DNA of 32,935 bases, from positions 1-32,935 of the forward strand of contig NEEC01000299.1 of assembly GCA_002189035.1 (NCBI GenBank). Direction: 5' to 3'. Below are positions 1-10,614 of this stretch, piece by piece (the first letter of the stretch is position 1; every line of letters starts with the position of its first letter). A program made the position numbers and the translations under genes. This DNA is from Utricularia gibba (Eukaryota > Streptophyta > Magnoliopsida > Lamiales > Lentibulariaceae). Under the pieces are notes generated by a model, which saw only the letters and a program-made list of their open reading frames with translations, was not told where the DNA came from and made no database searches.

Positions 1-314
1 AAGCTTTTCCTTGAGAAACTATGTAGGCAGCGTAATAGCGCCGAACGTTAATAAATGCATCAATATTTTTGTCGGGCTACAAATGACTCTGGGCCGAGCT
101 CAACTCGACCTCCTGCTCGATACCGTTGCCCCACGAGAGTGCCTTATCAAATATAAAGCATGCGGTTGAGAAAACCATTTTGGGTGCTCATGATATCCTA
201 ACTTCAATAACTGCATCACGATTTTCGTCGAGTAGGACCCGATGTGGCAAAGGAGTCAGACCGAACCTATGGTCAGAACGAAGTTCACAACGACATCACC
301 CGCCCAAAAACGAC
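1..314 (+). repeat. Monomer M1, class C
   Basis: The window opens exactly on AAGCTT. This monomer has the class C front (ACTATGTAGG, AATAGCGCC, TTTTTGTCGGGC) and a back half with GTGCC, CATGATATCC and CTATGGTCAG. A single base change turns the usual GCAGCCTAAT into GCAGCGTAAT. Confidence 0.9.
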
Positions 315-629
315 AAGCTTTTCCTTGTGAAAACCATTGAGGCAGCCTATTAAAACCAAACGTTAATAAATGCATCAATTTTTTTCCGAGCTACAAATGA
401 CTATGTGCCCGAGCTCGACTCGACCTCCTACTCGATACCGTTGCCCCACGAGAGCACCTTATCAAATATAAAGCATGCGGTTGAGAAAACCATTTTGGGT
501 TCTCCTGACATCCTAACTTTAATAAGTGCATCACGATTTTCGTCGAGTAGGACCCGATGTGGCAAAGGAGTCAGACCGAACGTTGGGTCAGAACGAAGTT
601 CACAACGAAATCACCCGCCCAAAAACGAC

Positions 630-942
630 AAGCTTTTCCTTGAGAAAACAATGTAGGCGTTCTATTAAAACCCAACGTTAATTAATGCATCAAGTTTTTT
701 GCCGAGCTACAAATGACTATGGGCCCGAGCTCGACTCGACCTCCTACTCGATACCGTTGCCCCACGAGAGCGCCTCCTCAAATATAAAGCATGCGGTTGA
801 GAAAACCATTTTGGGTGCTCATGACATCCTAACTTCAATAACTGCATCACGATTTTCGTCGAGTAGGACCCGATGTGGCAAAGGAGTCAGTCAGAACCTT
901 GGGTCCGAAGGAAGTTCCCAACGACATCACCCGCCCCCGAAA
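630..942 (+). repeat. Class B monomer M3 with PacI octamer
   Basis: Class B is marked by ACAATGTAGGCG and by TTAATTAA (678-685), where other classes read TTAATAAA. Its back half carries the tandem GTCAGTCAG marker and GGGTCCGAAGG. Confidence 0.9.
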
Positions 943-948
943 CGATGT
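943..948 (+). other. 22-base deletion removing a HindIII site
   Basis: At the M3/M4 boundary the sequence reads GAAACGATGTAGG, where other boundaries have GAAACGAT, then the HindIII site, then GAAACTATGTAGG. The missing 22 bases lie between two imperfect 8-base direct repeats (GAAACGAT and GAAACTAT), as expected for a slippage or single-strand-annealing deletion. This is the only boundary in the window that has lost the whole site. Confidence 0.85.
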
Positions 949-1864
949 AGGCAGCCTAATAGCGCCGAACGTTAATAAATGCATCAATATTTTTGTCGGC
1001 TACAAATGACTCTGGGAGCGAGCCCGACTCGACCTTTTGCCCGATACCGTGCCCCACTAGAGCGCCTCCTCAACTACAAAGCATGCGATTGATAAAAGCA
1101 TTTTGGGTGCTCATGAAATCCTAACGTCAATAACTGCATCACGATTTTCGTCGAGTAGGACCAGATTTAACAAAAGGAGACATACCGAACCTTGGGTCGC
1201 AACGAAGTTAACAACGACATCACCCGCCCAAAAACGACAAGCTTTTCCTTGAGAAACCATGTTGGCAGCCTATTAAAACCCAACATTAAAAAATGCATCA
1301 AGTTTTTTGCCGAGCTACAAATGACTCTGGGACCGAGCTCGACTCGACCTCCTGCTCGATACCGTTGCCCACGAGAGTGCCTTATCAAATATAAAGCATG
1401 CGGTTGAGAAAACCATTTTGGGTGCTCATGATATCCTAACTTCAATAACTGCATCACGATTTTCGTCGAGTAGGACCCGATGTGGCAAAGGAGTCAGACC
1501 GAACCTATGGTCAGAACGAAGTTCCAAAAGACATCACCGCCCAGAAACGACAAGCTTTTCCTTGAGAGACCATGTAGGTAGCCTATTAAAACCCAACGTT
1601 AATAAATGCATCACTTTTTTTGACAGGCTAAAAATGACTCTGGAGCGAGCCCGACTCGACCTTTTGCCCGATACCGTGCCCCACTAGAGCGCCTCCTCAA
1701 CTACAAAGCATGCGATTGAAAAAAGCATTTTGGGTGCTGATGAAATCCTAACTTCAATAACTGCATCACGATTTTCGTCGAGTAGGACCAGATTTGGCAA
1801 AGGAGACAGACCGAACCTTGGGTCAGAACGAAGTTCACAACGACATCACCCGCCCAAAAACGAC

Positions 1865-2021
1865 AAGCTTTTCCTTGAGAAAACCATTGAGGCAGCCTAT
1901 TAAAACCAACCGTTAATAAATGCATCAAGTTTTTTGCCGAGCTACAAATGACTATGGGCCCGAGCTCGACTCGACCTCCTACTCGATACCGTTGCCCCAC
2001 GAGAGCACCTTATCAAATATA
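1865..2021 (+). repeat. Half A of the monomer (representative, M7)
   Basis: This is the first half of one typical monomer, from the HindIII site to just before AAGCATGC. Its first 77 bases (1865-1941) match the start of half B (2022-2098) without gaps at 55 positions (71%), including a 14-base identical run, TTGAGAAAACCATT. The remainder matches more weakly but in the same order, ending in an ACC-containing stretch and a CAAA-rich tail that leads into AAGC. The monomer is therefore a diverged dimer of a roughly 156-base ancestral unit. The same division applies to all the other monomers. Confidence 0.88.
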
Positions 2022-2180
2022 AAGCATGCGGTTGAGAAAACCATTTTGGGTGCTCATGAAATCCTAACTTCAATAACTGCATCACGATTTTCGTCGAGTA
2101 GGACCCGATGTGGCAAAGGAGTCAGACAGAACCTTGGGTCCGAACGAAGTTCCCAACGACATCACCCGCGCAGAAACGAC
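2022..2180 (+). repeat. Half B of the monomer (representative, M7)
   Basis: This is the second half of M7, from AAGCATGCGG to the base before the next HindIII site. It is 159 bases against 157 for half A. It holds the most constant stretch of the array, running from CTAACTTCAATAACTGCATC through CGATTTTCGTCGAGTAGGAC, which is nearly invariant in all copies. It also holds much of the class-defining variation: CATGA-A/T/C-ATCC, CCCGATGTGG versus CCAGATTTGG, and TTCCCAACG versus TTCACAACG versus TTCCAAAAG. Its start aligns with half A as described there. Confidence 0.88.
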
Positions 2181-2495
2181 AAGCTTTTCCTTGAGAAAAC
2201 AATGTAGGCGTTCTATTAAAACCCAACGTTAATTAATGCATCAAGTTTTTTGCCGAGCTACAAATGACTATGGGCCCGAGCTCGACTCGACCTCCTACTC
2301 GATTCCGTTGCCCCACGAGAGCGCCTCCTCAAATATAAAGCATACGGTTGAGAAAACCATTTTGGGTGCTCATGACATCCTAACTTCAATAACTGCATCA
2401 CGATTTTCGTCGAGTAGGACCCGATGTGGCAAAGGAGTCAGTCAGAACCTTGGGTCCAAACGAAGTTCCCAACGACATCACCGGCCAGAAACGAT
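2181..2495 (+). repeat. Class B monomer M8 with PacI octamer
   Basis: It has ACAATGTAGGCG and TTAATTAA (2229-2236), and GTCAGTCAG in the back half. It differs from M3 by small changes such as GATTCC for GATACC and CATACGG for CATGCGG. Confidence 0.9.
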
Positions 2496-3434
2496 AAGCT
2501 TTTCCTTGAGAAACTATGTAGGCAGCCTAATAGCGCCGAACGTTAATAAATGCATCAATATTTTTGTCGGGCTACAAATGACTCTGGGCCCGAGCTCGAC
2601 TCGACCTCCTGCTCGATACCGTTGCCCACGAGAGCACCTTATCAAATATAAAGCATGTGGTTGAGAAAACCATTTTGGGTGCTCCTGACATCCTAACTTT
2701 AATAAGTGCATCACGATTTTCGTCGAGTAGGACCCGATGTGGCAAAGGAGTCAGACAGAACCTTGGGTCCGAACGAAATTCCCAACGACATCACCCGCGC
2801 AGAAACGACAAGCTTTTCTTGAGAAACTATGTAGGCAGCCTAATAGAGCCGAACGTTAATAAATGCATCAATTTTTTGTCGGGCTACAAATGACTCTGGG
2901 CCCGAGCTCGACTCGACCTCCTGCTCGATACCGTTGCCCCACGAGAGCGCCTCCTCAATATAAAGCATGCGGTTGAGAAAACCATTTTGGGTGCTCATGA
3001 CATCCTAACTTCAATAACTGCATCACGATTTTCGTCGAGTAGGACCCGATGTGGCAAAGGAGTCAGACAGAACCTTGGGTCCGAACGAAGTTCCCAACGA
3101 CATCACCCGCGCAGAAACGACAAGCTTTTCCTTGAGAAACTATGTAGGCAGCCTAATAGCGCCGAACGTTAATAAATGCATCAATTTTTTGTCGGGCTAC
3201 AAACGACTCTGGGAGCGAGCCCGACTCGACCTTTTGCCCGATACCGTGCCCCACTAGAGCGCCTCCTCAACTACAAAGCATGCGATTGACAAAAGCATTT
3301 TGGGTGCTCATGAAATCCTAACTTCAATAACTGCATCACGATTTTCGTCGAGTAGGACCAGATTTGGCAAAGGAGACAGACCGAACCTTGGGTCAGAACG
3401 AAGTTCACAACGACATCACCCGCCCAAAAACGAC

Positions 3435-4683
3435 AAGCTTTTCCTTGAGAAAACCATTTAGGCGGCCTATTAAAACCAACCGTTAATAAATGCATCAAGT
3501 TTTTTGCCGAGCTACAAATGACTATGGGCCCGAGCTCGACTCGACCTCCTGCTCGATACCGTTGCCCCACGAGAGTGCCTTATCAAATATAAAGCATGCG
3601 GTTGAGAAAACCATTTTGGGTGCTCATGATATCCTAACTTCAATAACTGCATCACGATTTTCGTCGAGTAGGACCCGATGTGGCAAAGGAGTCAGACAGA
3701 ACCTTGGGTCCGAACGAAGTTCCCAACGACATCACCCGGCCAAAAACGACAGCTTTTCCTTGAGAAACTATGTAGGCAGCCTAATAAAGCCAACGTTAAT
3801 AAATGCATCAATTTTTTTGCCGAGCTACAAATGACAATGGGCCCGAGCTCGACTCGACCTCCTGCTCGATACCGTTGCCCCACTAGAGCGCCTCCTCAAA
3901 TATAAAGCATGCGGTTGAGAAAACCATTTTGGGTGCTCATGACATCCTAACTTCAATAATGCATCACGATTTTCGTCGAGTAGGACCGATGTGGCAAAGG
4001 AGACAGACCGAACCTTGGGTCAGAACGAAGTTCACAACGACATCACCCGCCCAAAAACGACAAGCTTTTCCTTGAGAAACCATGTAGGCAGCCTATTAAA
4101 ACCAACGTTAAAAAATGCATCAAGTTTTTGCCGAGCTACAAATGACTCTGGGACCGAGCTCGACTCGACCTCCTGCTCGATACCGTTGCCCCACGAGAGT
4201 GCCTTATCAAATTAAAAGCATGCGGTTGAGAAAACCATTTTGGGTGCTCATGAATCTAACTTCAATAACTGCATCATGATTTTCGTCGAGTAGGACCCGA
4301 TGTGGCAAAGGAGTCAGACCGAACCTATGGTCAGAACGAAGTTCCAAAGACATCACCCGCCCAGAAACGACAAGCTTTTCCTTGAGAACCATGTAGGTAG
4401 CCTATTAAAACCCAACGTTAATAAATGCATCACTTTTTTTGACAGGCTAAAAATGACTCTGGGAGCGAGCCCGACTCGACCTTTTGCCCGATACCGTGCC
4501 CCACTAGAGCGCCTCCTCAACTACAAAGCATGCGATTGAAAAAGCATTTTGGGTGCTCATGAAATCCTAACTTCAATAACTGCATCACGATTTTCGTCGA
4601 GTAGGACCAGATTTGGCAAAAGAGACAGACCGAACCTTGGGTCAGAACGAAGTTCACAACGACATCACCCGCCCAAAAACGAC
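3435..4683 (+). repeat. 4-mer higher-order unit A-C'-D1-D2, copy 1 (M12-M15)
   Basis: Four monomers in the order A (CCATTTAGG variant), C' (AATAAAGCC), D1 (GTTAAAAAATG, GGGACCGAG, AAATTAAAAG) and D2 (TTTGACAGGC, CCAGATTTGG). The next four monomers repeat the same order and rare markers, including CCATTTAGG, CCCGGCC and GAGACAG in the C' monomer. Small differences remain, such as CAATGGGCCC against TATGGGCCC. The HindIII site opening M13 is reduced to CAGCTT at 3750-3755. Confidence 0.85.
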
Positions 4684-5937
4684 AAGCTTTTTCTTGAGAA
4701 AACCATTTAGGCAGCCTATTAAAACCAACCGTTAATAAATGCATCAAGTTTTTTGCCGAGCTACAAATGACTATGGGCCCGAGCTCGACTCGACCTCCTG
4801 CTCGATACCGTTGCCCCACGAGAGTGCCTTATCAAATATAAAGCATGCGGTTGAGAAAACCATTTTGGGTGCTCATGATATCCTAACTTCAATAACTGCA
4901 TCACGATTTTCGTCGAGTAGGACCCGATGTGGCAAAGGAGTCAGACAGAACCTTGGTCCGAACGAAGTTCCCAACGACATCACCCGGCCAAAAACGACAA
5001 GCTTTTCCTTGAGAAACTATGTAGGCAGCCTAATAAAGCCGAACGTTAATAAATGCATCAATTTTTTTGCCGAGCTACAAATGACTATGGGCCCGAGCTC
5101 GACTCGACCTCCTGCTCGATACCGTTGCCCCACTAGAGCGCCTCCTCAAATATAAAGCATGCGGTTGAGAAAACCATTTTGGGTGCTCATGACATCCTAA
5201 CTTCAATAAATGCATCACGATTTCGTCGAGTAGGACCTGATGTGGCAAAGGAGACAGACCGAACCTTGGGTCAGAACGAAGTTCACAACGACATCACCCG
5301 CCCAAAAACGACAAGCTTTTCCTTGAGAAACCATGTAGGCAGCCTATTAAAACCCAACGTTAAAAAAATGCATCAAGTTTTTTGCCGAGCTACAAATGAC
5401 TCTGGGCCGAGCTCGACTCGACCTCCTGCTCGATACCGTTGCCCCACGAGAGTGCCTTATCAAATTAAAAGCATGCGGTTGAGAAAACCATTTTGGGTGC
5501 TCATGATATCTAACTTCAATAACTGCATCACGATTTTCGTCGAGTAGGACCCGATGTGGCAAAGGAGTCAGACCGAACCTATGGTCAGAACGAAGTTCCA
5601 AAAGACATCACCCGCCCAGAAACGACAAGCTTTTCCTTGAGAAACCATGTAGGTAGCCTATTAAAACCCAACGTTAATAAATGCATCATTTTTTTTGACA
5701 GGCTAAAAATGACTCTGGGAGCGAGCCCGACTCGACCTTTGCCCGATACCGTGCCCCACTAGAGCGCCTCCTCAACTACAAAGCATGCGATTGAAAAAGC
5801 ATTTTGGGTGCTCATGAAATCCTAACTTCAATAACTGCATCACGATTTTCGTCGAGTAGGACCAGATTTGGCAAAGAGACAGACCGAACCTTGGGTCAGA
5901 ACGAAGTTCACAACGACATCACCCGCCCAAAAACGAC
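4684..5937 (+). repeat. 4-mer higher-order unit A-C'-D1-D2, copy 2 (M16-M19)
   Basis: This directly follows copy 1 and matches it monomer by monomer. The unit is 1,254 bases against 1,249, with only scattered single-base changes and short indels visible by eye, so the duplication is recent relative to the class divergence. Confidence 0.85.
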
Positions 5938-6560
5938 AAGCTTTTCCTTGAGAAAACCATTGAGGCAGCCTATTAAAAACCGTTAATAAATGCATCAAGT
6001 TTTTTGCCGAGCTACAAATGACTATGGGCCCGAGCTCGACTCGACCTCCTACTCGATACCGTTGCCCCACGAGAGCACCTTATCAAATATAAAGCATGCG
6101 GTTGAGAAAACCATTTTGGGTGCTCATGACATCCTAACTTCAATAACTGCATCACGATTTTCGTCGAGTAGGACCCGATGTGGCAAAGGAGTCAGACAGA
6201 ACCTTGGGTCGAACGAAGTTCCCAACGACATCACCCGCGCAGAAACGACAAGCTTTTCCTTGAGAAAACAATGTAGGCGCTATTAAAACCCAACGTTAAT
6301 TAATGCATCAAGTTTTTTGCCGAGCTACAAATGACTCTGGGCCCGAGCTCGACTCGACCTCCTGCTCGATACCGTTGCCCCACGAGAGCACCTTATCAAA
6401 TATAAAGCATGCGGTTGAGAAAACCATTTTGGGTGCTCATGACATCCTAACTTCAATAAGCATCACGATTTTCGTCGAGTAGGACCCGATGTGGCAAAGG
6501 AGTCAGACCGAACTTGGGTCAGAACGAAGTTCACAACGACATCACCCGCCCAAAAACGAC
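5938..6560 (+). repeat. A-B pair (M20-M21)
   Basis: M20 is class A (CCATTGAGG) with a GACAGAACC and CGCGCAG back half. M21 is class B, with the PacI octamer at 6296-6303. M21 differs from the other B monomers by CTCTGGG and CTGCTCG in half A and by AATAAGCATC, which interrupts the usually constant AATAACTGCATC box. Confidence 0.82.
6250..6560 (+). repeat. Class B monomer M21 with PacI octamer
   Basis: It has ACAATGTAGGCG and TTAATTAA (6296-6303). Its back half has GACCGAACTTGGGTCAG instead of the GTCAGTCAG marker of the other B monomers. Confidence 0.88.
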
Positions 6561-8126
6561 AAGCTTTTCCTTGAGAAAACCATTGAGGCAGCCTATTAAA
6601 ACCAACGTTAATAAATGCATCAAGTTTTTTGCCGAGCTACAAATGACTATGGGCCCGAGCTCGACTCGACCTCCTACTCGATACCGTTGCCCCACGAGAG
6701 CGCCTCCTCAAATATAAAGCATGCGGTTGAGAAAACCATTTTGGGTGCTCATGACATCCTAACTTCAATAACTGCATCACGATTTTCGTCGAGTAGGACC
6801 CGATGTGGCAAAGGAGTCAGACCGAACTTGGGTCAGAACGAAGTTCACAACGAAATCACCCGCCCAAAAACGACAAGCTTTTCCTTGAGAAAACAATGTA
6901 GGCGCCTATTAAAACCCAACGTTAATTAATGCATCAAGTTTTTTGCCGAGCTACAAATGACTATGGGCCCGAGCTCGACTCGACCTCCTACTCGATACCG
7001 TTGCCCCACGAGAGCGCCTCCTCAAATATAAAGCATGCGGTTGAGAAAACCATTTTGGGTGCTCATGACATCCTAACTTCAATAACTGCATCACGATTTT
7101 CGTCGAGTAGGACCCGATGTGGCAAAGGAGTCAGTCAGAACCTTGGGTCCGAACGAAGTTCCCAACGACATCACCCGCCCAGAAACGATAAGCTTTTCCT
7201 TGAGAAACTATGTAGGCAGCCTAATAGCGCCGAACGTTAATAAATGCATCAATTTTTTGTCGGGCTACAAATGACTCTGGGAGCGAGCCCGACTCGACCT
7301 TTTGCCCGATACCGTGCCCCACTAGAGCGCCTCCTCAACTACAAAGCATGCGATTGACAAAAGCCTTTTGGGTGCTCATGAAATCCTAACGTCAATAACT
7401 GCATCACGATTTTCGTCGAGTAGGACCAGATTTGGCAAAGGAGACAGACCGAACCTTGGGTCGAACGAAGTTAACAACGACATCACCCGCCCAAAAACGA
7501 CAAGCTTTTCCTTGAGAAACCATGTAGGCAGCCTATTAAAACCCAACGTTAAAAAATGCATCAAGTTTTTTGCCGAGCTACAAATGACTCTGGGACCGAG
7601 CTCGACTCGACCTCCTGCTCGATACCGTTGCCCCACGAGAGTGCCTTATCAAATTAAAAGCATGCGGTTGAGAAAACCATTTTGGGTGCTCATGATATCT
7701 AACTTCAATAACTGCATCACGATTTTCGTCGAGTAGGACCCGATGTGGCAAAGGAGTCAGACCGAACCTATGGTCAGAACGAAGTTCCAAAAGACATCAC
7801 CCGCCCAGAAACGACAAGCTTTTCCTTGAGAACCATGTAGGCAGCCTATTAAAACCCAACGTTAATAAATGCATCACTTTTTTGACAGGCTAAAATGACT
7901 CTGGGAGCGAGCCCGACTCGACCTTTTGCCCGATACCGTGCCCCACTAGAGCGCCTCCTCAACTACAAAGCATGCGATTGAAAAAAGCATTTTGGGTGCT
8001 CATGAAATCCTAACTTCAATAACTGCATCACGATTTTCGTCGAGTAGGACCAGATTTGGCAAAGGAGACAGACCGAACCTTGGGTCAGAACGAAGTTCAC
8101 AACGACATCACCCGCCCAAAAACGAC
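6561..8126 (+). repeat. 5-mer unit A-B-C-D1-D2 (M22-M26)
   Basis: This is the first part of super-unit copy 1 and is equivalent to M2-M6, 20 monomers upstream. The A monomer keeps AACGAAATCACC, the B monomer has the PacI octamer at 6922-6929, and the C monomer keeps AACGTC and GTTAACAAC. Confidence 0.83.
6875..7189 (+). repeat. Class B monomer M23 with PacI octamer
   Basis: It has ACAATGTAGGCG and TTAATTAA (6922-6929), with CATGACATCC and GTCAGTCAG in the back half. It ends with the ACGATAAGCTT boundary typical of the monomers that carry GTCAGTCAG. Confidence 0.9.
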
Positions 8127-9368
8127 AAGCTTTTCCTTGAGAAAACCCTTGAGGCAGCCTATTAAAACCAACGTTAATAAATGCATCAAGTTTTTTGCCG
8201 AGCTACAAATGACTATGGGCCCGAGCTCGACTCGACCTCCTACTCGATACCGTTGCCCACGAGAGCACCTTATCAAATATAAAGCATGCGGTTGAGAAAA
8301 CCATTTTGGGTGCTCATGAAATCCTAACTTCAATAACTGCATCACGATTTTCGTCGAGTAGGACCCGATGTGGCAAAGGAGTCAGTCAGAACCTTGGTCC
8401 GAACGAAGTTCCCAACGACATCACCCGCCCAGAAACGATAAGCTTTTCCTTGAGAAACTATGTAGGCAGCCTAATAGCCCGAACGTTAATAAATGCATCA
8501 ATATTTTTGTCGGGCTACAAATGACTCTGGGAGCGAGCCCGACTCGACCTTTGCCCGATACCGTGCCCCACTAGAGCGCCTCCTAAACTACAAAGCATGC
8601 GATTGAAAAAAGCATTTTGGGTGCTCATGAAATCCTAACTTCAATAACTGCATCACGATTTTCGTCGAGTAGGACCCGATGTGGCAAAGGAGTCAGACAG
8701 AACCTTGGGTCCGAACGAAGTTCCCAACGACATCACCCGCCAAAACGACAAGCTTTTCCTTGAGAAACTATGTAGGGAGCCTAATAAAGCCAACGTTAAT
8801 AAATGCATCAATTTTTTTGCCGGCTACAAATGACTCTGGGCCCGAGCTCGACTCGACCTCCTGCTCGATACCGTTGCCCCACGAGAGTGCCTTATCAAAT
8901 TAAAAGCATGCGGTTGAGAAAACCATTTTGGGTGCTCATGATATCCTAACTTCAATAACTGCATCACGATTTTCGTCGAGTAGGACCCGATGTGGCAAAG
9001 GAGTCAGACCGAACCTTGGTCAGAACGAAGTTCCAAAAGACATCACCGCCCAGAAACGACAGCTTTTCCTTGAGAACCATGTAGGTAGCCTATTAAAACC
9101 CAACGTTAATAAATGCATCATTTTTTGACAGGCTAAAAATGACTCTGGGCGAGCCCGACTCGACCTTTTGCCCGATACCGTGCCCCACTAGAGCGCCTCC
9201 TCAACTACAAAGCATGCGATTGAAAAAAGCATTTTGGGTGCTCATGAAATCCTAACTTCAATAACTGCATCACGATTTTCGTCGAGTAGGACCAGATTTG
9301 GCAAAGGAGACAGACCGAACCTTGGGTCAGAACGAAGTTCACAACGACATCACCCGCCCAAAAACGAC
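8127..9368 (+). repeat. 4-mer unit A-C-C'-D2 (M27-M30)
   Basis: The order is A (CCCTTGAGG), C (AATAGCCCG, AATATTTTTGTCGGGC), C' (AATAAAGCC) and D2 (CCATGTAGGTAGCC, TTTGACAGGC, CCAGATTTGG). The same order follows at once in M31-M34. The boundary at 9060 has CAGCTT instead of AAGCTT. Confidence 0.83.
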
Positions 9369-10614
9369 AAGCTTTTCCTTGAGAAAACCATTGAGGCAGC
9401 CTATTAAAACCAACCGTTAATAAATGCATCAAGTTTTTTGCCGAGCTACAAATGACTATGGGCCCGAGCTCGACTCGACCTCCTACTCGATACCGTTGCC
9501 CCACGAGAGCGCCTTATCAAATATAAAGCATGCGGTTGAGAAAACCATTTTGGGTGCTCATGAAATCCTAACTTCAATAACTGCATCACGATTTTCGTCG
9601 AGTAGGACCCGATGTGGCAAAGGAGTCAGTCAGAACCTTGGGTCCGAACGAAGTTCCCAACGACATCACCCGCCCAGAAACGATAAGCTTTTCCTTGAGA
9701 AACTATGTAGGCAGCCTAATAGCGCCGAACGTTAATAAATGCATCAATTTTTTGTCGGGCTACAAATGACTCTGGGAGCGAGCCCGACTCGACCTTTTGC
9801 CCGATACCGTGCCCCACTAGAGCGCCTCCTAAATACAAAGCATGCGATTGAAAAAGCATTTTGGGTGCTCATGAAATCCTAACTTCAATAACTGCATCAC
9901 GATTTTCGTCGAGTAGGACCCGATGTGGCAAAGGAGTCAGACAGAACCTTGGGTCCGAACGAAGTTCCCAACGACATCACCCGCCAGAAACGACAAGCTT
10001 TTCCTTGAGAAACTATGTAGGCAGCCTAAAAACCGAACGTTAATAAATGCATCAATTTTTTTGCCGGGCTACAAATGACTCTGGGCCCGAGCTCGACTCG
10101 ACCTCCTGCTCGATACCGTTGCCCCACGAGAGTGCCTTATCAAATTAAAGCATGCGGTTGAGAAAACCATTTTGGGTGCTCATGATATCCTAACTTCAAT
10201 AACTGCATCACGATTTTCGTCGAGTAGGACCCGATGTGGCAAAGGAGTCAGACCGAACCTTGGTCAGAACGAAGTTCCAAAAGACATCACCGCCCAGAAA
10301 CGACAAGCTTTTCCTTGAGAACCATGTAGGCAGCCTATTAAAACCCAACGTTAATAAATGCATCACTTTTTTTGACGGCTAAAATGACTCTGGGAGCGAG
10401 CCCGACTCGACCTTTTGCCCGATACCGTGCCCCACTAGAGCGCCTCCTCAATACAAAGCATGCGATTGAAAAAAGCATTTTGGGTGCTCATGAAATCCTA
10501 ACTTCAATAACTGCATCACGATTTTCGTCGAGTAGGACCAGATTTGGCAAAGGAGACAGACCGAACCTTGGGTCAGAACGAAGTTCACAACGACATCACC
10601 CGCCCAAAAACGAC
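9369..10614 (+). repeat. 4-mer unit A-C-C'-D2 (M31-M34)
   Basis: This tandem copy of the preceding 4-mer is the last part of super-unit copy 1. M31 has GCGCCTTATC, where most A monomers have GCACCTTATC. M33 has a shortened CCTAAAAACCG in place of AATAAAGCCG. Confidence 0.82.

Larger units (their letters stand above)
315..1864 (+). repeat. 5-mer higher-order unit A-B-C-D1-D2 (M2-M6)
   Basis: Five monomers follow the order A, B, C, D1, D2. Class markers are CCATTGAGG (M2), TTAATTAA at 678-685 (M3), AATAGCGCC with a D2-like back half and GTTAACAAC (M4), GTTAAAAAATG with GGGACCGAG (M5), and TTTGACAGGC with CCAGATTTGG (M6). The order and several rare markers recur at 6561-8126 and 10615-12175. 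One example is AACGAAATCACC in the A monomer, shared with M22; another is AACGTC plus GTTAACAAC in the C monomer, shared in full with M24. M4 lacks its HindIII site because of a 22-base deletion near 945. Confidence 0.82.
1865..3434 (+). repeat. 5-monomer block A-B-C-C-C (M7-M11)
   Basis: This block starts like the 5-mer unit (A then B, PacI octamer at 2229-2236) but has three class C monomers in place of C-D1-D2. M9 and M10 carry GACAGAACC, GGGTCCG and CGCGCAG in the back half. M11 combines a class C front with the GGGAGCGAGCCC and CCAGATTTGG blocks usual for D2. That combination suggests the block arose by unequal exchange between C and D2 monomers. Confidence 0.78.
6561..10614 (+). repeat. 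13-monomer super-unit, copy 1 (M22-M34, ~4.05 kb)
   Basis: This holds the order [A B C D1 D2][A C C' D2][A C C' D2]. The next 13 monomers (10615-14671) repeat that order except for the last one. Rare markers recur exactly 13 monomers apart: the one-base-short GAACTTGGGTCAG in M22 and M35; GCCTTTTGGG plus GTTAACAAC in M24 and M37; TTGGTCCG in M27 and M40; AATAGCCCG in M28 and M41. These shared private markers show that a 13-monomer block was copied as one piece. Confidence 0.85.

Noticed and set aside
2014-2026. TATA-like ATATAAAG and polyadenylation-like AATAAA in each monomer
   Set aside because: Both are short AT-rich words expected by chance and copied with the repeat. Nothing around them supports a promoter or a transcript end.
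2084-2108. CENP-B-box-like motif around TTCGTCGAGTAGGACCC
   Set aside because: The TTCG is present, but the required A and CGGG at the fixed positions are not (G and GGAC instead). I also checked the TTCG sequences on the other strand and found no match.
1920-2207. Recurring ~95-104 codon plus-strand frames, one per monomer in the left half
   Set aside because: A single monomer happens to have one frame with few stops, and amplification copied it. Frameshifting indels between copies show no protection of the frame.
2280-2295. GGGCCCGAGCTCG palindrome cluster as a possible protein site
   Set aside because: It is one of the most variable parts of the monomer (GGGAGCGAG, GGGACCGAG, GGGCGAG in other copies), so there is no sign of constraint.
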